A program made the translations under genes and the position numbers. Under the pieces are notes generated by a model. It was not told the DNA's origin. It saw nothing but the letters and a program-made list of their open reading frames with translations, and made no database searches. 37,142 nucleotides of DNA. Source: Candidatus Krumholzibacteriota bacterium (GTDB lineage: Bacteria > Krumholzibacteriota > Krumholzibacteriia > JAJRXK01). The stretch spans positions 1-37,142 of the forward strand of contig JAJDAC010000037.1 of the NCBI GenBank assembly GCA_029262065.1. Direction: 5' to 3'. This document shows, piece by piece, positions 25,951 through 34,376 of the stretch (positions within the stretch are counted from its first letter, which is position 1; every line of letters starts with the position of its first letter).

Positions 25951-28900
25951 CTACTTCGTCTCGTTGACCGAGGTTTGGGCACGGACGCCGCCGGCAAACC
26001 ACCGGTAGAGCGCCGGAATCACCAGGAGTGTGAGTATTGTGGAGCTGGCGAGTCCGCCAATGACCACGGTTGCCAACGGACGTTGAACCTCGCTCCCGGT
26101 TCCTTGGGAGAGCAACAGCGGAATCAGACCAAGCGCGGTCGTGATGGCGGTCATCAGCACGGGCCTCAATCGCATGCAGGCGCCGCGGACCGACGCTTCC
26201 GCCAACGAGACGCCCTCGCCCACCAACTGGTTGAGGTAGGTCACCAGCACCATACCGTTCTCGAGGGCAATCCCGAACAGTGCGATGAAACCAACCGACG
26301 CTGGTACCGAGAGGTTCTGCCCCGAGATCCACAGGCCCACGACGCCGCCTACCAACGCCAAGGGAATGTTCAGGAGAATCAGAGCGGAACTTCTCAGGGA
26401 ACCGAAACTGCTGAAGAGCAGGAGGAAGATCAGCAGTAGCGTGGCCGGGACGACCAGTCGCAAGCGCTTGTTTGCCTCCTGTTGGAGGCGGAACTGCCCA
26501 CCCCAAGTGAGGAGGTAACCCGGCGGGAGGGCAACGTCGGCCGCAATCACCCCTTGGGCTTCTTCGACGAACGTGCCGATGTCCCGATTCAAGACATTGC
26601 ACTGAATTGTGATGAACCGCTGGTTGTCCTCGCGTGTGATCTGACGTGGCCCCACGATTTCCCTGACGGTAGCCAGTTCCTCGAGCGGCTGTACGCCACC
26701 GTCGGGGGTGTTGACGAGAACCTGCCGAATTGCCTCGATCGAATTGCGAGCCTCAGGTTCAAACCGCACGAGGATGTCGAATCGTCGGACGTCCTCGAAT
26801 ATCTGACCCGCGACTTCACCGCCCACCGCGGTTCGAATCACTTCCTGGACATCGGCCACATTCAGGCCGTAACGGGCGATGGCTTCACGATCCACTTGAA
26901 TAAGAAGCTGTGGCGTGCCGCCAACCTGGTCCACCTGTACGTCGGCCGCACCTGGCACGCTCCGCACCGAGGCCGCAATGGCATCGGCTCGTTCCTTCAG
27001 TACGGCCAGATCGTCGCCAAACAACTTGATCGCGAGTTCGGCGCGCACACCTTCCAAAAGTTCGTCGACGGCCATCTCGATTGGTTGGGTGAGGGTAGCC
27101 AACACCCCGGGAATGTCGCCCAGCTTTTCGCGAATCAGTTCTTCGATCTCTTCCTGGGGGCGGTCGATGTCGTCTTCCAGGATTACATACATCTCCGCAC
27201 TGTTGACGGGATCGGTATGGGCGCCCACCTCGCCGCGTCCAATTCTGGTAACCACTTCCCGGATCTCGGGAACCGCTACCAACCGCCGTTCGACGATCAT
27301 TGTGACGCGCTTGCTTTCCTCCAGGGCAATCGACGGGGCCATCGTAAGCCGCACCACGACCGTTCCTTCTCGCAGTTTGGGCGTGAACTCCGAGCCCAGG
27401 CGGGGGAATAGAATCAGGCCGGCGGCGAGCATGAGAAAGGCAAGTCCGATGGCGGCCCACCATCGCCGAACGAAGAAGCTTACGAGCGGTTGGTACACGC
27501 GCAACAGTAGCCGAACAATCAGGGCCTCGCGCGGCGAACCCTCCCTGCTCGATTTCGGCCGTCGCATGAGTAGGTCGCTGAGCATGGGGGCCAGGAGCAG
27601 CGCGAAGAGAAGGGACCCGAACATGGCAAGGGCCACGGTGTAGGCTAGCGGTCGGAACGTCTTTCCTTCGACTCCCTGGAGTGTGAAAAGAGGCATGAAC
27701 ACGATGATGATGATGATGATCGCGAAGACGATCGGGCGACCGACCTCTTGGCAGGCGCGTGCGATTACCCGACCTCGATTCTCGTCGGGCTTGGATTCGC
27801 GCAGGACGCGATCGACGTTCTCGACCATGACGATGGTGCCGTCGACCATCATGCCGATGGCAATGGCAAGTCCGCCCAACGACATGAGGTTGGCCGAGAT
27901 GCCCAGGCGACCCATCATGAGAAACGCAAAGAGCACGGAGAACGGTATGGCCAGCGCTACAACCAGGCTGGGCCGAATACCGCCCATGAACGCCAACAGG
28001 ACCAGGGCAACCAGGATGATTCCCTGCACCAGGGCGTTCGTAACCGTGGCTACCGCGGCCGCAACGAGGCTTTTCTGTTCGTAGTAGGGCACGATGCGAA
28101 TTCCGTCGGGCAGCGTCGCGTTTATCTGCAGAAGGCGACGCTCCACGTCCGCAATCACGGTCGAGGAGTTCGCGCCAAATAGCTTGATGACCATGCCCGC
28201 CACGACCTCGCCGGTGCCGTTGCGGGTCTGGATGCCACGCCGAGTCGCGCCGCCGATCTCCACGTCGGCCAGATCTCGCAGGTACACGGGTCGACCGTCG
28301 TCTGTCTTCATCACGATCGATCCCAGATCATCCATGGACCTGGCCAGCCCCACCGACCGGACCACGAACTCCTCGCCGTTCTTTTCGATGAACTGGGCTC
28401 CAACGTTCAAGTTGTTCGCCTGAATGCGATCGACTACTTCTCCGAGCGTTATCTTGTACCGGAGCAACTCTTCGGGATGGACGACAACGTGGTACTGCCG
28501 TTCGTGCCCGCCAATACCAAGGATCTCGGTGACGCCTGGCACCGTCTGCAGGTTGAACTTGATGACCCAGTCCTGCAGAGTGCGCAGTTCTTCCAGTGTG
28601 TATGTTCCGGTCGTGTCCTCGATGTAGTAGAACAGCACGAGGCCCATTCCGGTGGAGATGGGCCCCATTTCTGGCTCTCCAAAGCCTTCGGGGATCTGGT
28701 CGCGAGCTTCCTGCAGACGTTCGCCAACCAGCTGGCGGGCGAAGTAGATATCCAGACCGTCCTGGAAGTAGACGTTTACCACGGACAGCCCGAAGTTCGA
28801 AACGGACCGGACCTTCTCGACGCCAGGCAAACCGGTCATCGACGCTTCCACCGGGTAGGTGACGAATTTCTCGATTTCTTCGGGGGCGAGGCCTTCGGTG

Positions 28901-29055
28901 ACCGTGAAGATCTGGACCAGGTTGGGGGACACGTCCGGGAAGGCGTCGACCGGAAGGCGAGTGTAGGATTGGAATCCCACGGCCATCGTCAGGATGGCAA
29001 CCACGGCTACGAGCATGCGGTTGTGAAGGCTCAGGTCAATCAGACGTTCGATCAT
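25951..29055 (-). CDS. Heavy-metal efflux RND pump, CzcA/CusA type
   Basis: 1034 residues, the full length of HME-RND inner-membrane pumps. Typical N-terminus (MIERLIDLSLHNRMLVAVVAI, cut here to its family feel), large periplasmic loops, and twelve predicted helices. The TM4 proton-relay motif is GMMVDGTIVMVEN with Asp405 and Glu412; VDG and VEN favour the divalent-cation CzcA branch over the monovalent CusA branch, although the branch is not certain. Substrates may be Zn, Co, Cd, Ni or Cu. It is the third gene of a czcC-czcB-czcA operon on the minus strand, 13 bp after czcB. In a cluster devoted to copper enzymes it may keep periplasmic metal levels in check. Confidence 0.93.
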   Translation of the reverse strand: MIERLIDLSLHNRMLVAVVAILTMAVGFQSYTRLPVDAFPDVSPNLVQIFTVTEGLAPEEIEKFVTYPVEASMTGLPGVEKVRSVSNFGLSVVNVYFQDGLDIYFARQLVGERLQEARDQIPEGFGEPEMGPISTGMGLVLFYYIEDTTGTYTLEELRTLQDWVIKFNLQTVPGVTEILGIGGHERQYHVVVHPEELLRYKITLGEVVDRIQANNLNVGAQFIEKNGEEFVVRSVGLARSMDDLGSIVMKTDDGRPVYLRDLADVEIGGATRRGIQTRNGTGEVVAGMVIKLFGANSSTVIADVERRLLQINATLPDGIRIVPYYEQKSLVAAAVATVTNALVQGIILVALVLLAFMGGIRPSLVVALAIPFSVLFAFLMMGRLGISANLMSLGGLAIAIGMMVDGTIVMVENVDRVLRESKPDENRGRVIARACQEVGRPIVFAIIIIIIVFMPLFTLQGVEGKTFRPLAYTVALAMFGSLLFALLLAPMLSDLLMRRPKSSREGSPREALIVRLLLRVYQPLVSFFVRRWWAAIGLAFLMLAAGLILFPRLGSEFTPKLREGTVVVRLTMAPSIALEESKRVTMIVERRLVAVPEIREVVTRIGRGEVGAHTDPVNSAEMYVILEDDIDRPQEEIEELIREKLGDIPGVLATLTQPIEMAVDELLEGVRAELAIKLFGDDLAVLKERADAIAASVRSVPGAADVQVDQVGGTPQLLIQVDREAIARYGLNVADVQEVIRTAVGGEVAGQIFEDVRRFDILVRFEPEARNSIEAIRQVLVNTPDGGVQPLEELATVREIVGPRQITREDNQRFITIQCNVLNRDIGTFVEEAQGVIAADVALPPGYLLTWGGQFRLQQEANKRLRLVVPATLLLIFLLLFSSFGSLRSSALILLNIPLALVGGVVGLWISGQNLSVPASVGFIALFGIALENGMVLVTYLNQLVGEGVSLAEASVRGACMRLRPVLMTAITTALGLIPLLLSQGTGSEVQRPLATVVIGGLASSTILTLLVIPALYRWFAGGVRAQTSVNETK

Positions 29056-29068
29056 CGAATTCGGCTCC

Positions 29069-30004
29069 TCAGTGTCCGTGGCCGTCGCCGAATGATTCCT
29101 TGCCCAGCTCGGCTTTCAGGGTGAAGCCGCCCACGAGAACGTACCGATCGCCAGCCGACAGGCCGTCGAGAAGTTCGACTTGAAGTGTGTCCGTCCTACC
29201 AGGTGTCACCGGCTGGGGAACGAACCCCTCGGGTGTCTCAAGAAAAACCACGATGCGGTCTTCGATGGTGTGGAGTGCGGTGCGCGGCACCACGATAGGA
29301 GCCGTTTCTTCGGCGATGATGATCTTTCCGGTCACGAACATGCCTGGGCGCCACCGGCGGTCTTTGTTGGATAGCACAACCCGCGCCGTGGCCGTGCGCG
29401 TCCGCTCGCTTATGATCGGGGTCACGTAGCTGATGGTGCCTTTTCCGGCCAGCTCATGCCCGATGTAGACCTCGACGTTCTGTCCCACACCTACGCGCAC
29501 GAGATCACGCTGATAGACGGTGAGATCGACCCACACGGACGAGAGATTCGCGATTACGAACGCCGGACCTTCTCGTCCTACGGCTTCCCCAAGTGTGATG
29601 TGCTTTTCGATGACCGTGCCCGAGATGAGAGTCACGACCTCGAAAGGTGCGAGGCTCTCGTCACCTTCTACGATTGCAAGGGTCTGGCCTTTGCGAACTT
29701 CATCGCCGATCGTGACTTTTACGTCGGTTACGATCCCCGAATATCGCGGGACAATGTGCGCCAGGCGATCGGCATTGGGACGAACTTCGGCGGGAACAGA
29801 GAGCGATGTGGCGATGGAGCCCGGACCCGCCGCGGCGACCTCAATGTCGAACTCCTCGATTTCGGCGGCCGAAATTTGCACGGCTTGGCCCAACGCTTGT
29901 TCTTCGTGGTCGTGGTCGTCTTCGGCCATTGCGCGGGTTGCCAGGTTGGGCCCGAGCGTTGCGACGACGACGGCCGCCCATAGGGCAGTTGTTCTCAAGG
30001 TCAT
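29069..30004 (-). CDS. RND efflux periplasmic adaptor, CzcB-like
   Basis: 311 residues. Signal peptide (ALWAAVVVATLGPNLATRAMA), then a His/Asp-rich segment EDDHDHEE just after cleavage and a His-rich end GDGHGH; both are candidate metal-binding tails. Middle domains match membrane-fusion proteins: barrel-sandwich hybrid (VPRYSGIVTDVKVTIGDEV, FEVVTLISGTVIEKHITLGE) and beta-barrel (GKGTISYVTPIISERTRTATARV). No long alpha-hairpin is present, as in many CzcB/CusB-like adaptors. Its first codon overlaps the stop of czcC by four bases (ATGA). It links the inner pump with the outer channel. Confidence 0.92.
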   Translation of the reverse strand: MTLRTTALWAAVVVATLGPNLATRAMAEDDHDHEEQALGQAVQISAAEIEEFDIEVAAAGPGSIATSLSVPAEVRPNADRLAHIVPRYSGIVTDVKVTIGDEVRKGQTLAIVEGDESLAPFEVVTLISGTVIEKHITLGEAVGREGPAFVIANLSSVWVDLTVYQRDLVRVGVGQNVEVYIGHELAGKGTISYVTPIISERTRTATARVVLSNKDRRWRPGMFVTGKIIIAEETAPIVVPRTALHTIEDRIVVFLETPEGFVPQPVTPGRTDTLQVELLDGLSAGDRYVLVGGFTLKAELGKESFGDGHGH

Positions 30005-31368
30005 GGCCTCCGGGATTCGTGTGCGCCGTGTGAGAGTGGTGTGCCTGTGAGTCGCTCGAGTTCCGCTACTTCCTTGTGGTAACGCAACTGCGCTTCCACC
30101 AGGCGCGTGCGAAGCTCGAAGAGAGTTCTTTCGGTATCGAGCACGTCAGTAAGCGACATGCGGCCACGGCTATAGAATTCTTCGGCCAGAGCAAAGGCAG
30201 ATTCAGCTTCTGGAATAGCGCGGTTCTTGAGAGCCGTGGCCTCGTCGAGGCTCGCGGCTGCCTCCGCGTGCGCGGCCTGGATCTGCGTCTGTATTGCGGT
30301 GGCGACAGATTGGCGAGCGTACGCAGTCTGCGTCACCCTGATCTGGGCCGCGTTGATAGCCGCGTCATTGCGGTCGAAGAGCGGCAGGGGAAGGCTGATG
30401 CCGACGACCGCTCCAACATCTCCGGACGCGCTGAAATGACGTAGTCCGGCTCCGATACTCAGATCCGGAACGCCGGCCGAGCCCGCGAGTTCCTCTTGGG
30501 CCTTTCTGCGAGCCAGCTCGGTGGTCCATTTCGCCAGCGCCGGTGTTTGCTCGATCAACCCCGTTAGTGTCGACAGTTCGGGAAGAGGCTGTAGCGTGTC
30601 GAGATCGGCCTGGACCGTGGTGAAGTCCTCCTCGTCACCAGCCCATTGTGCGACCAGGCGACGCCTGGCGACAGATAGTTCCCGTGAGCGGCGGTTTCGA
30701 TCGATACGGGTAGTCTCCAGCGCAACGCGGGCCCGGCTCTCCTCGACCTGGGAAATCGCGCCGGCCCGAACCCGGCGCACGACGGACTGAAGCAGGCGAT
30801 CGGCAACCTGAGTCAGTTCTTCGGCGAGTGCAAGCTGCTCCTGGGCCGCCCGCACGTCGATGAACGCGGTGGTGGTTTTCGTGAGAACATCGATTCGCTT
30901 GCTCTCGTAGTCCCACGCCGCCAGATCGCGTTCAAGTCTTGTCATGCTGATCCGCTTGGATCGCTTGCCGCCCAACTCCACGACTTGCGATAGGGCCAGG
31001 GTCGTTTCCGTGCTCTGGAATCCGCTGGCGTCGCCCGTTCCGCCGAAGTTTTCGATGTCCGCGGCGAACTCGGGGTTCGGCCGCACGCCGGCCTGAACGG
31101 ACTCGGCCTCGCGCGCACGGACCTCCCATGAAAAGACAGCCAACTCGGGATTGTGCACAAGGGCCAGGCTCAGGGCCCGGTGCAGAGTAAGTACTCCCCG
31201 CGGTTCATCAACGGGCGCAGGCGAAGTAGGGGCTTCAACCCGAGGCAGTTGGCTCCCCAGAGTTGGTGGGCCTACGCTCGAGAAGGGCGGCTGAGTAGAG
31301 GCGCATCCTCCGCCAGCAACAGCTACCAGGCCGAAAATGAATCCGACATGCAGTTTCCTACGTCGCAT
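30001..31368 (-). CDS. RND efflux outer-membrane channel, CzcC/TolC-like lipoprotein
   Basis: 455 residues. N-terminus MRRRKLHVGFIFGLVAVAGGGC fits a lipoprotein signal with the acceptor Cys at residue 22. The rest is the double outer-membrane-efflux-protein repeat: ALSLALVHNPELAVFSWEVRAREAE, long helices with QEQLALAEELTQVADRLLQSV, the paired second repeat (AAINAAQIRVTQTAYARQ), and a C-terminal YHKEVAELERLTGTPL. Forms the channel for the CzcAB pump. First of three overlapping or closely spaced genes; the ATG at 31368 is supported by the lipobox. About 120 bp upstream lies the Cys-rich small gene on the same strand. Confidence 0.92.
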   Translation of the reverse strand: MRRRKLHVGFIFGLVAVAGGGCASTQPPFSSVGPPTLGSQLPRVEAPTSPAPVDEPRGVLTLHRALSLALVHNPELAVFSWEVRAREAESVQAGVRPNPEFAADIENFGGTGDASGFQSTETTLALSQVVELGGKRSKRISMTRLERDLAAWDYESKRIDVLTKTTTAFIDVRAAQEQLALAEELTQVADRLLQSVVRRVRAGAISQVEESRARVALETTRIDRNRRSRELSVARRRLVAQWAGDEEDFTTVQADLDTLQPLPELSTLTGLIEQTPALAKWTTELARRKAQEELAGSAGVPDLSIGAGLRHFSASGDVGAVVGISLPLPLFDRNDAAINAAQIRVTQTAYARQSVATAIQTQIQAAHAEAAASLDEATALKNRAIPEAESAFALAEEFYSRGRMSLTDVLDTERTLFELRTRLVEAQLRYHKEVAELERLTGTPLSHGAHESRRP

Positions 31369-31487
31369 TGAACGATTCCCGAGTCAGAGGATCCTTCGCA
31401 CGCCTGAACCAACGCAAAGGCGCGCGCGAAAAGATGACCCGACAACGCATACGCGCGCGTCGAGGTCGGATCTGGACTACGTGGAAA

Positions 31488-31835
31488 TCAGATCAGGAGC
31501 GGGAGATCGCTCGGTGGGTAGGGTAGGGCAGCGGTCGTGTCGGACGGTGGGGGTCCGGTGGCCCACGAAGTGGAGCCCGGTGTCGTGGAATCCGTGAGAT
31601 CGGTGGGTTCAAACGCCTTGAGCGTCGTAGATTCGGTGTTCCTGATGAAGGAGTCCGTGGACGAATCGGTTCGGGCCAGTTCGATCTCGCAAGGATCCGA
31701 GTCGCAATCGGTTTCGTGCTCGCAGCCGATTGTCGTGCCGCAGTCGCAGGGATGCACCAGCAAGCCGCCCGCGCACAGCACGGGAAGGAGCAGAAGTGCC
31801 CAGGCGAGAGTCAGAATCAGCAAGCTACGGGACAT
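31488..31835 (-). CDS. Small exported Cys-rich protein preceding the czc operon
   Basis: 115 residues from the ATG at 31835, chosen because MSRSLLILTLAWALLLLPVL begins a signal peptide; the frame extends to 31874 without adding a sensible start. Right after the signal are His28, Cys30, Cys32, Cys38, His40, Cys44 and Cys49, in the pattern HPCDCG...GCEHETDCDSDPC. The rest is Ser/Thr/Pro-rich and unstructured. I recall similar short proteins beside metal-efflux genes, but assign no family. A periplasmic metal-binding role is plausible from the Cys/His cluster and from its place at the head of the czc transcription unit. Confidence 0.65.
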   Translation of the reverse strand: MSRSLLILTLAWALLLLPVLCAGGLLVHPCDCGTTIGCEHETDCDSDPCEIELARTDSSTDSFIRNTESTTLKAFEPTDLTDSTTPGSTSWATGPPPSDTTAALPYPPSDLPLLI

Positions 31836-32025
31836 CGATATTCGATCGTTGGTGTGGACCCGGGCTGCGGCCACGGCAGGTGATACAGCCCTTCAACGTC
31901 GTAGACATTAGCAAGTTCCATGCGTGTCACCCAAGCGGCAAATATCGTGGTAAGTTCACCCGTCACGTAGACCCCGGTGGGTGTCTGACTGAACCTTAAT
32001 ATATGCAGTAGGAGAGGGCCACGAC

Positions 32026-32724
32026 ATGTCCTGCAAGCTCCTCTTGAGACTCGCCGTAACCATGGCCGTCCTGGGGTCGGCCATCCCGGCTTGGGCCGTC
32101 GACGACGAGGGTCAAAAGCCCGAACCCCCCAGTCGGCCGCGTCCGACCGGGCTGGCCCCAACCTGAGTGGGTTGACCCGGCGAGGGCGCGCCGCTCCGGG
32201 GGAGCGGCCTTCAGTATGATTGGGAAGCCTCGTTTCGATGGGCTGACCTCGACGTGGATCGCGCCCGGTGGAGGGGCACGGTTACGCGCCGTGTCCACCC
32301 GCGGCTGGCGCTTGGTCTGGAGTTCAATCTGGCGGTCGAGGAAGTGGGTCCCCTGGCCACGCTGTTTCTTCTGACCGAAACCCACCGCCGGCCCTCGTTG
32401 TCGCTGGGAACCAGCAGCGATCGCATCGGCTCGCCCGAGGGAACGGCCTCGGTGTACATGACCGCCAGCAAGCGCATCCCGCGGACGAGCCTGTCCCCGT
32501 ACGCCGCGGTGAGCTGGTCGGAATGGGATGACGGCCTCGTGTTTCCCTTTGGAGCCAGCCTGGCTCTTCCCGGGAACTTCAACTTCCGACCAATGTATGA
32601 TGGAGATCGGACGCACCTGATGCTCAGTTGGACACGTGGCCCCGCTTCGGTGACGGGGCTCTGGATCTGGCTCGAGCAGGTTGGAATAGCTGTTTCGATG
32701 GGTTTCGGAGGAGACGAAGAATGA
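32026..32724 (+). CDS. Interrupted outer-membrane beta-barrel-like protein with two in-frame TGA codons
   Basis: From the ATG at 32026 (AGGAGAGG eight bases upstream) a clean signal peptide runs to PAWA. After a Pro-rich linker come TGA (32164-32166), two codons, and another TGA (32173-32175). The same frame then gives about 180 residues of alternating beta-strand pattern (YDWEASFRWADLDVD, LALGLEFNLAVEE, YAAVSWSEWDDG, THLMLSWTRG) typical of a small outer-membrane barrel. Codons 47 and 50 are the TGAs, a UxxU spacing. No ATG, GTG, TTG or CTG occurs between the second TGA and GTG 32254, which would cut the first strand. The end overlaps the next start by ATGA, supporting that this frame is or was translated. 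Pseudogene, compensating indels and recoding are all possible. Confidence 0.55.
32190..32208 (+). promoter_or_regulatory. Strong hairpin with GGG loop downstream of the paired TGA codons
   Basis: A perfect 8-bp stem GCCGCTCC/GGAGCGGC (32190-32197 and 32201-32208) with loop GGG. The loop begins 22 bases after the second TGA and 31 after the first, both inside the 16-37 base window usual for bacterial SECIS elements, and it starts with G. No T-tract follows, so it is not a good rho-independent terminator. Local GC richness makes chance stems likelier, so support is limited. Confidence 0.3.
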
Positions 32725-33419
32725 ACAACCGAGTTGCACTCATTTTCCTGGTGGCCATCGCCTTGCTGCCGACCGCGGTGCCGATGGTGTTCGCACAGGA
32801 CCTCGAAGTCGAGGTTCCCAGCGAAGCTATATGTACAGTGTGCGCGCGGCGGGGAGCCGTACATGGGCCCGAGGCCGTCGCCGCCTGGCGACAGCACGAA
32901 GGCGTCCTGTATACATTCTGCTCCGTGCCCTGTGGCGAGGCATTCGACCAGATGCCCGAAGGCTACTCCGAGCCCGAACTTCCTCGTCCCGCTCCCTCGG
33001 TTGCCCTATTGGATCTTGCCGGAGAGCCAATCGACCTCGTGGCAAAAGGCGCGCGCGCGACCCTGGTCGACTTCTGGGCCACCTGGTGCACGCCTTGTCT
33101 GGAAATGATGCCTACGCTTTCCCGGCTTCACCAGGAGCGTGCCGACGAGGGGTTCCGCGTGGTGGGAATTTCCATCGACGAAGACCGGGAAAAACTGGAG
33201 AAGTTCCTGAAGAAGCGGGCTCCAGAATATCCTGTGGTCCATGATGGTGGCGACGACCCCGCGTGGTGGGCATTCCGGGTGCCGGCCGTCCCCGCGACGT
33301 TTCTGCTCGATGCGGACGGCCAGATCGTCGATCAGTGGGACGTGGATTTCACCGAGGAAAAATTGTTGCGGGCGTTGGCATTGCTTTCGGAAACGGTCGA
33401 CGCAGACGCCAAGGAGTAG
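32721..33419 (+). CDS. TlpA-like thioredoxin with N-terminal four-Cys metal-binding module
   Basis: 232 residues from the ATG at 32721 (GGAGGAGA upstream; overlaps the previous stop). Signal peptide to FAQ, then a 50-residue module with Cys38, Cys41 (CTVC) and Cys67, Cys71 (FCSVPC), which resembles NosL/YHS/TRASH-type metal-binding folds, with the flanking pattern HGPEAVAAWRQHEGVLYTFC. From about 90 to 232 is a TlpA/ResA thioredoxin with active site WCTPC (Cys123, Cys126), VGISIDED and cis-Pro segment VPATFLLDADG. Such fusions suggest a thiol-disulfide enzyme that handles a metal-bearing partner, perhaps the copper proteins in this region. Translation appears coupled to the interrupted barrel gene. 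Confidence 0.88.
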   Translation: MNNRVALIFLVAIALLPTAVPMVFAQDLEVEVPSEAICTVCARRGAVHGPEAVAAWRQHEGVLYTFCSVPCGEAFDQMPEGYSEPELPRPAPSVALLDLAGEPIDLVAKGARATLVDFWATWCTPCLEMMPTLSRLHQERADEGFRVVGISIDEDREKLEKFLKKRAPEYPVVHDGGDDPAWWAFRVPAVPATFLLDADGQIVDQWDVDFTEEKLLRALALLSETVDADAKE

Positions 33420-33583
33420 CCCCGCGGCCCGCGCCTACGCCTCGCCCGATATCACTATTTCGATGCGCCTCCAGATTCCCTCATGCGGGTATCACCCAAC
33501 GATGCTAGTCTTGAAAGGAATTGGGAGGCGTGACCTCCGATATGATGAGGCGCGCGTCCTTCCTCTATGAGAGGAGGCCCGCA

Positions 33584-34336
33584 ATGGCAACGCGTATCCC
33601 TACCTTCGCGCTGCTCTTTCTACTGGCCGCATGTTCGGCCACTGCACCGCCCGCTGAAGTTTCCCACGAATCTGCAGCTCCGTCCTTCCTTCAGGGAATC
33701 AGTTCCCGGTACTCGCTTCGGTTGGACGAACTGGGATCGGACGGAAGCCGCAACCTCGCCGCTCAATTGAACGGAGGAGTTACCGCGGGGGACGAGACGC
33801 TCAACTTCTCGGCCGCCCTGTTTCGGGTGGATGATTCATTCGGACTGGACATGGTCGTGCAGAATCAGGGGCATCGGCCGTTCGATCTACATCGTGAGGA
33901 CATCGTTCTGCGCGACAACGCTGGGCGCATGCTCGTGCCAAGCCAAGGGTTTGCCGGGGCGGAGTACTGCGGGCTGCGAGGTAAGACCACGACCCGCCTT
34001 GCACAAGGCGTGGCTCCGGGCACGCGCACCAATAGCGCATCGAGGCAACGGAATCTCAGCGAAGCACCGACGCCAGCCGGGGCCCAAAAACTTACGGCCA
34101 TCCGATCTTCAAGAGCTCCGGTGGAAATTTCACGGGGTCCCAGTTTGGATTTCGTGGGCACGATCGACGTGGAGATTCCCAACCCGGAACTTCCCAACGT
34201 CGTGGATGTGCCGGTCGGCAAGAGTCGTGTCTACTGGAGCTACTGGACCGGTAGCGAGGTGGAATACCCAGTCTTCGTTTCCGTGTTCGTGAATGACCGG
34301 CATCTGTTATTGAAGTTCGGGCCGCCCAAGTCGTAA
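33584..34336 (+). CDS. Putative lipoprotein of unknown function
   Basis: 250 residues from the ATG at 33584, which has GGAGG eight bases upstream; an in-frame earlier start (33521) would hide the signal. The lipobox is LLAAC (Cys17). The body has two beta-sandwich-like parts: FGLDMVVQNQGHRPFDLHREDIVLRDNAG, cut here to its strand pattern, and VDVPVGKSRVYWSYW...YPVFVSVFVNDRHLLLKFG at the end. The first part resembles proteins that carry an Ig-like domain describing 'normal' ligand-free strands, but I do not recognise the family. The 164-bp gap upstream shows no clear promoter. No link to the thioredoxin gene beyond shared strand. Confidence 0.6.
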   Translation: MATRIPTFALLFLLAACSATAPPAEVSHESAAPSFLQGISSRYSLRLDELGSDGSRNLAAQLNGGVTAGDETLNFSAALFRVDDSFGLDMVVQNQGHRPFDLHREDIVLRDNAGRMLVPSQGFAGAEYCGLRGKTTTRLAQGVAPGTRTNSASRQRNLSEAPTPAGAQKLTAIRSSRAPVEISRGPSLDFVGTIDVEIPNPELPNVVDVPVGKSRVYWSYWTGSEVEYPVFVSVFVNDRHLLLKFGPPKS

Positions 34337-34376
34337 CGAGTCGTCGCGGGCTCTGCGGACCGTTTCTTTTGAGTTT

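Noticed and set aside
32254-32724. GTG at 32254 as the true start of the barrel protein
   Set aside because: It has no Shine-Dalgarno, removes the export signal of a barrel protein and cuts through the first beta-strand.
31996-32739. A 247-codon minus-strand frame opposite the interrupted barrel gene
   Set aside because: The translation has no signal peptide, strand pattern or motif, while the plus strand shows a signal peptide, Shine-Dalgarno sites and ATGA coupling.
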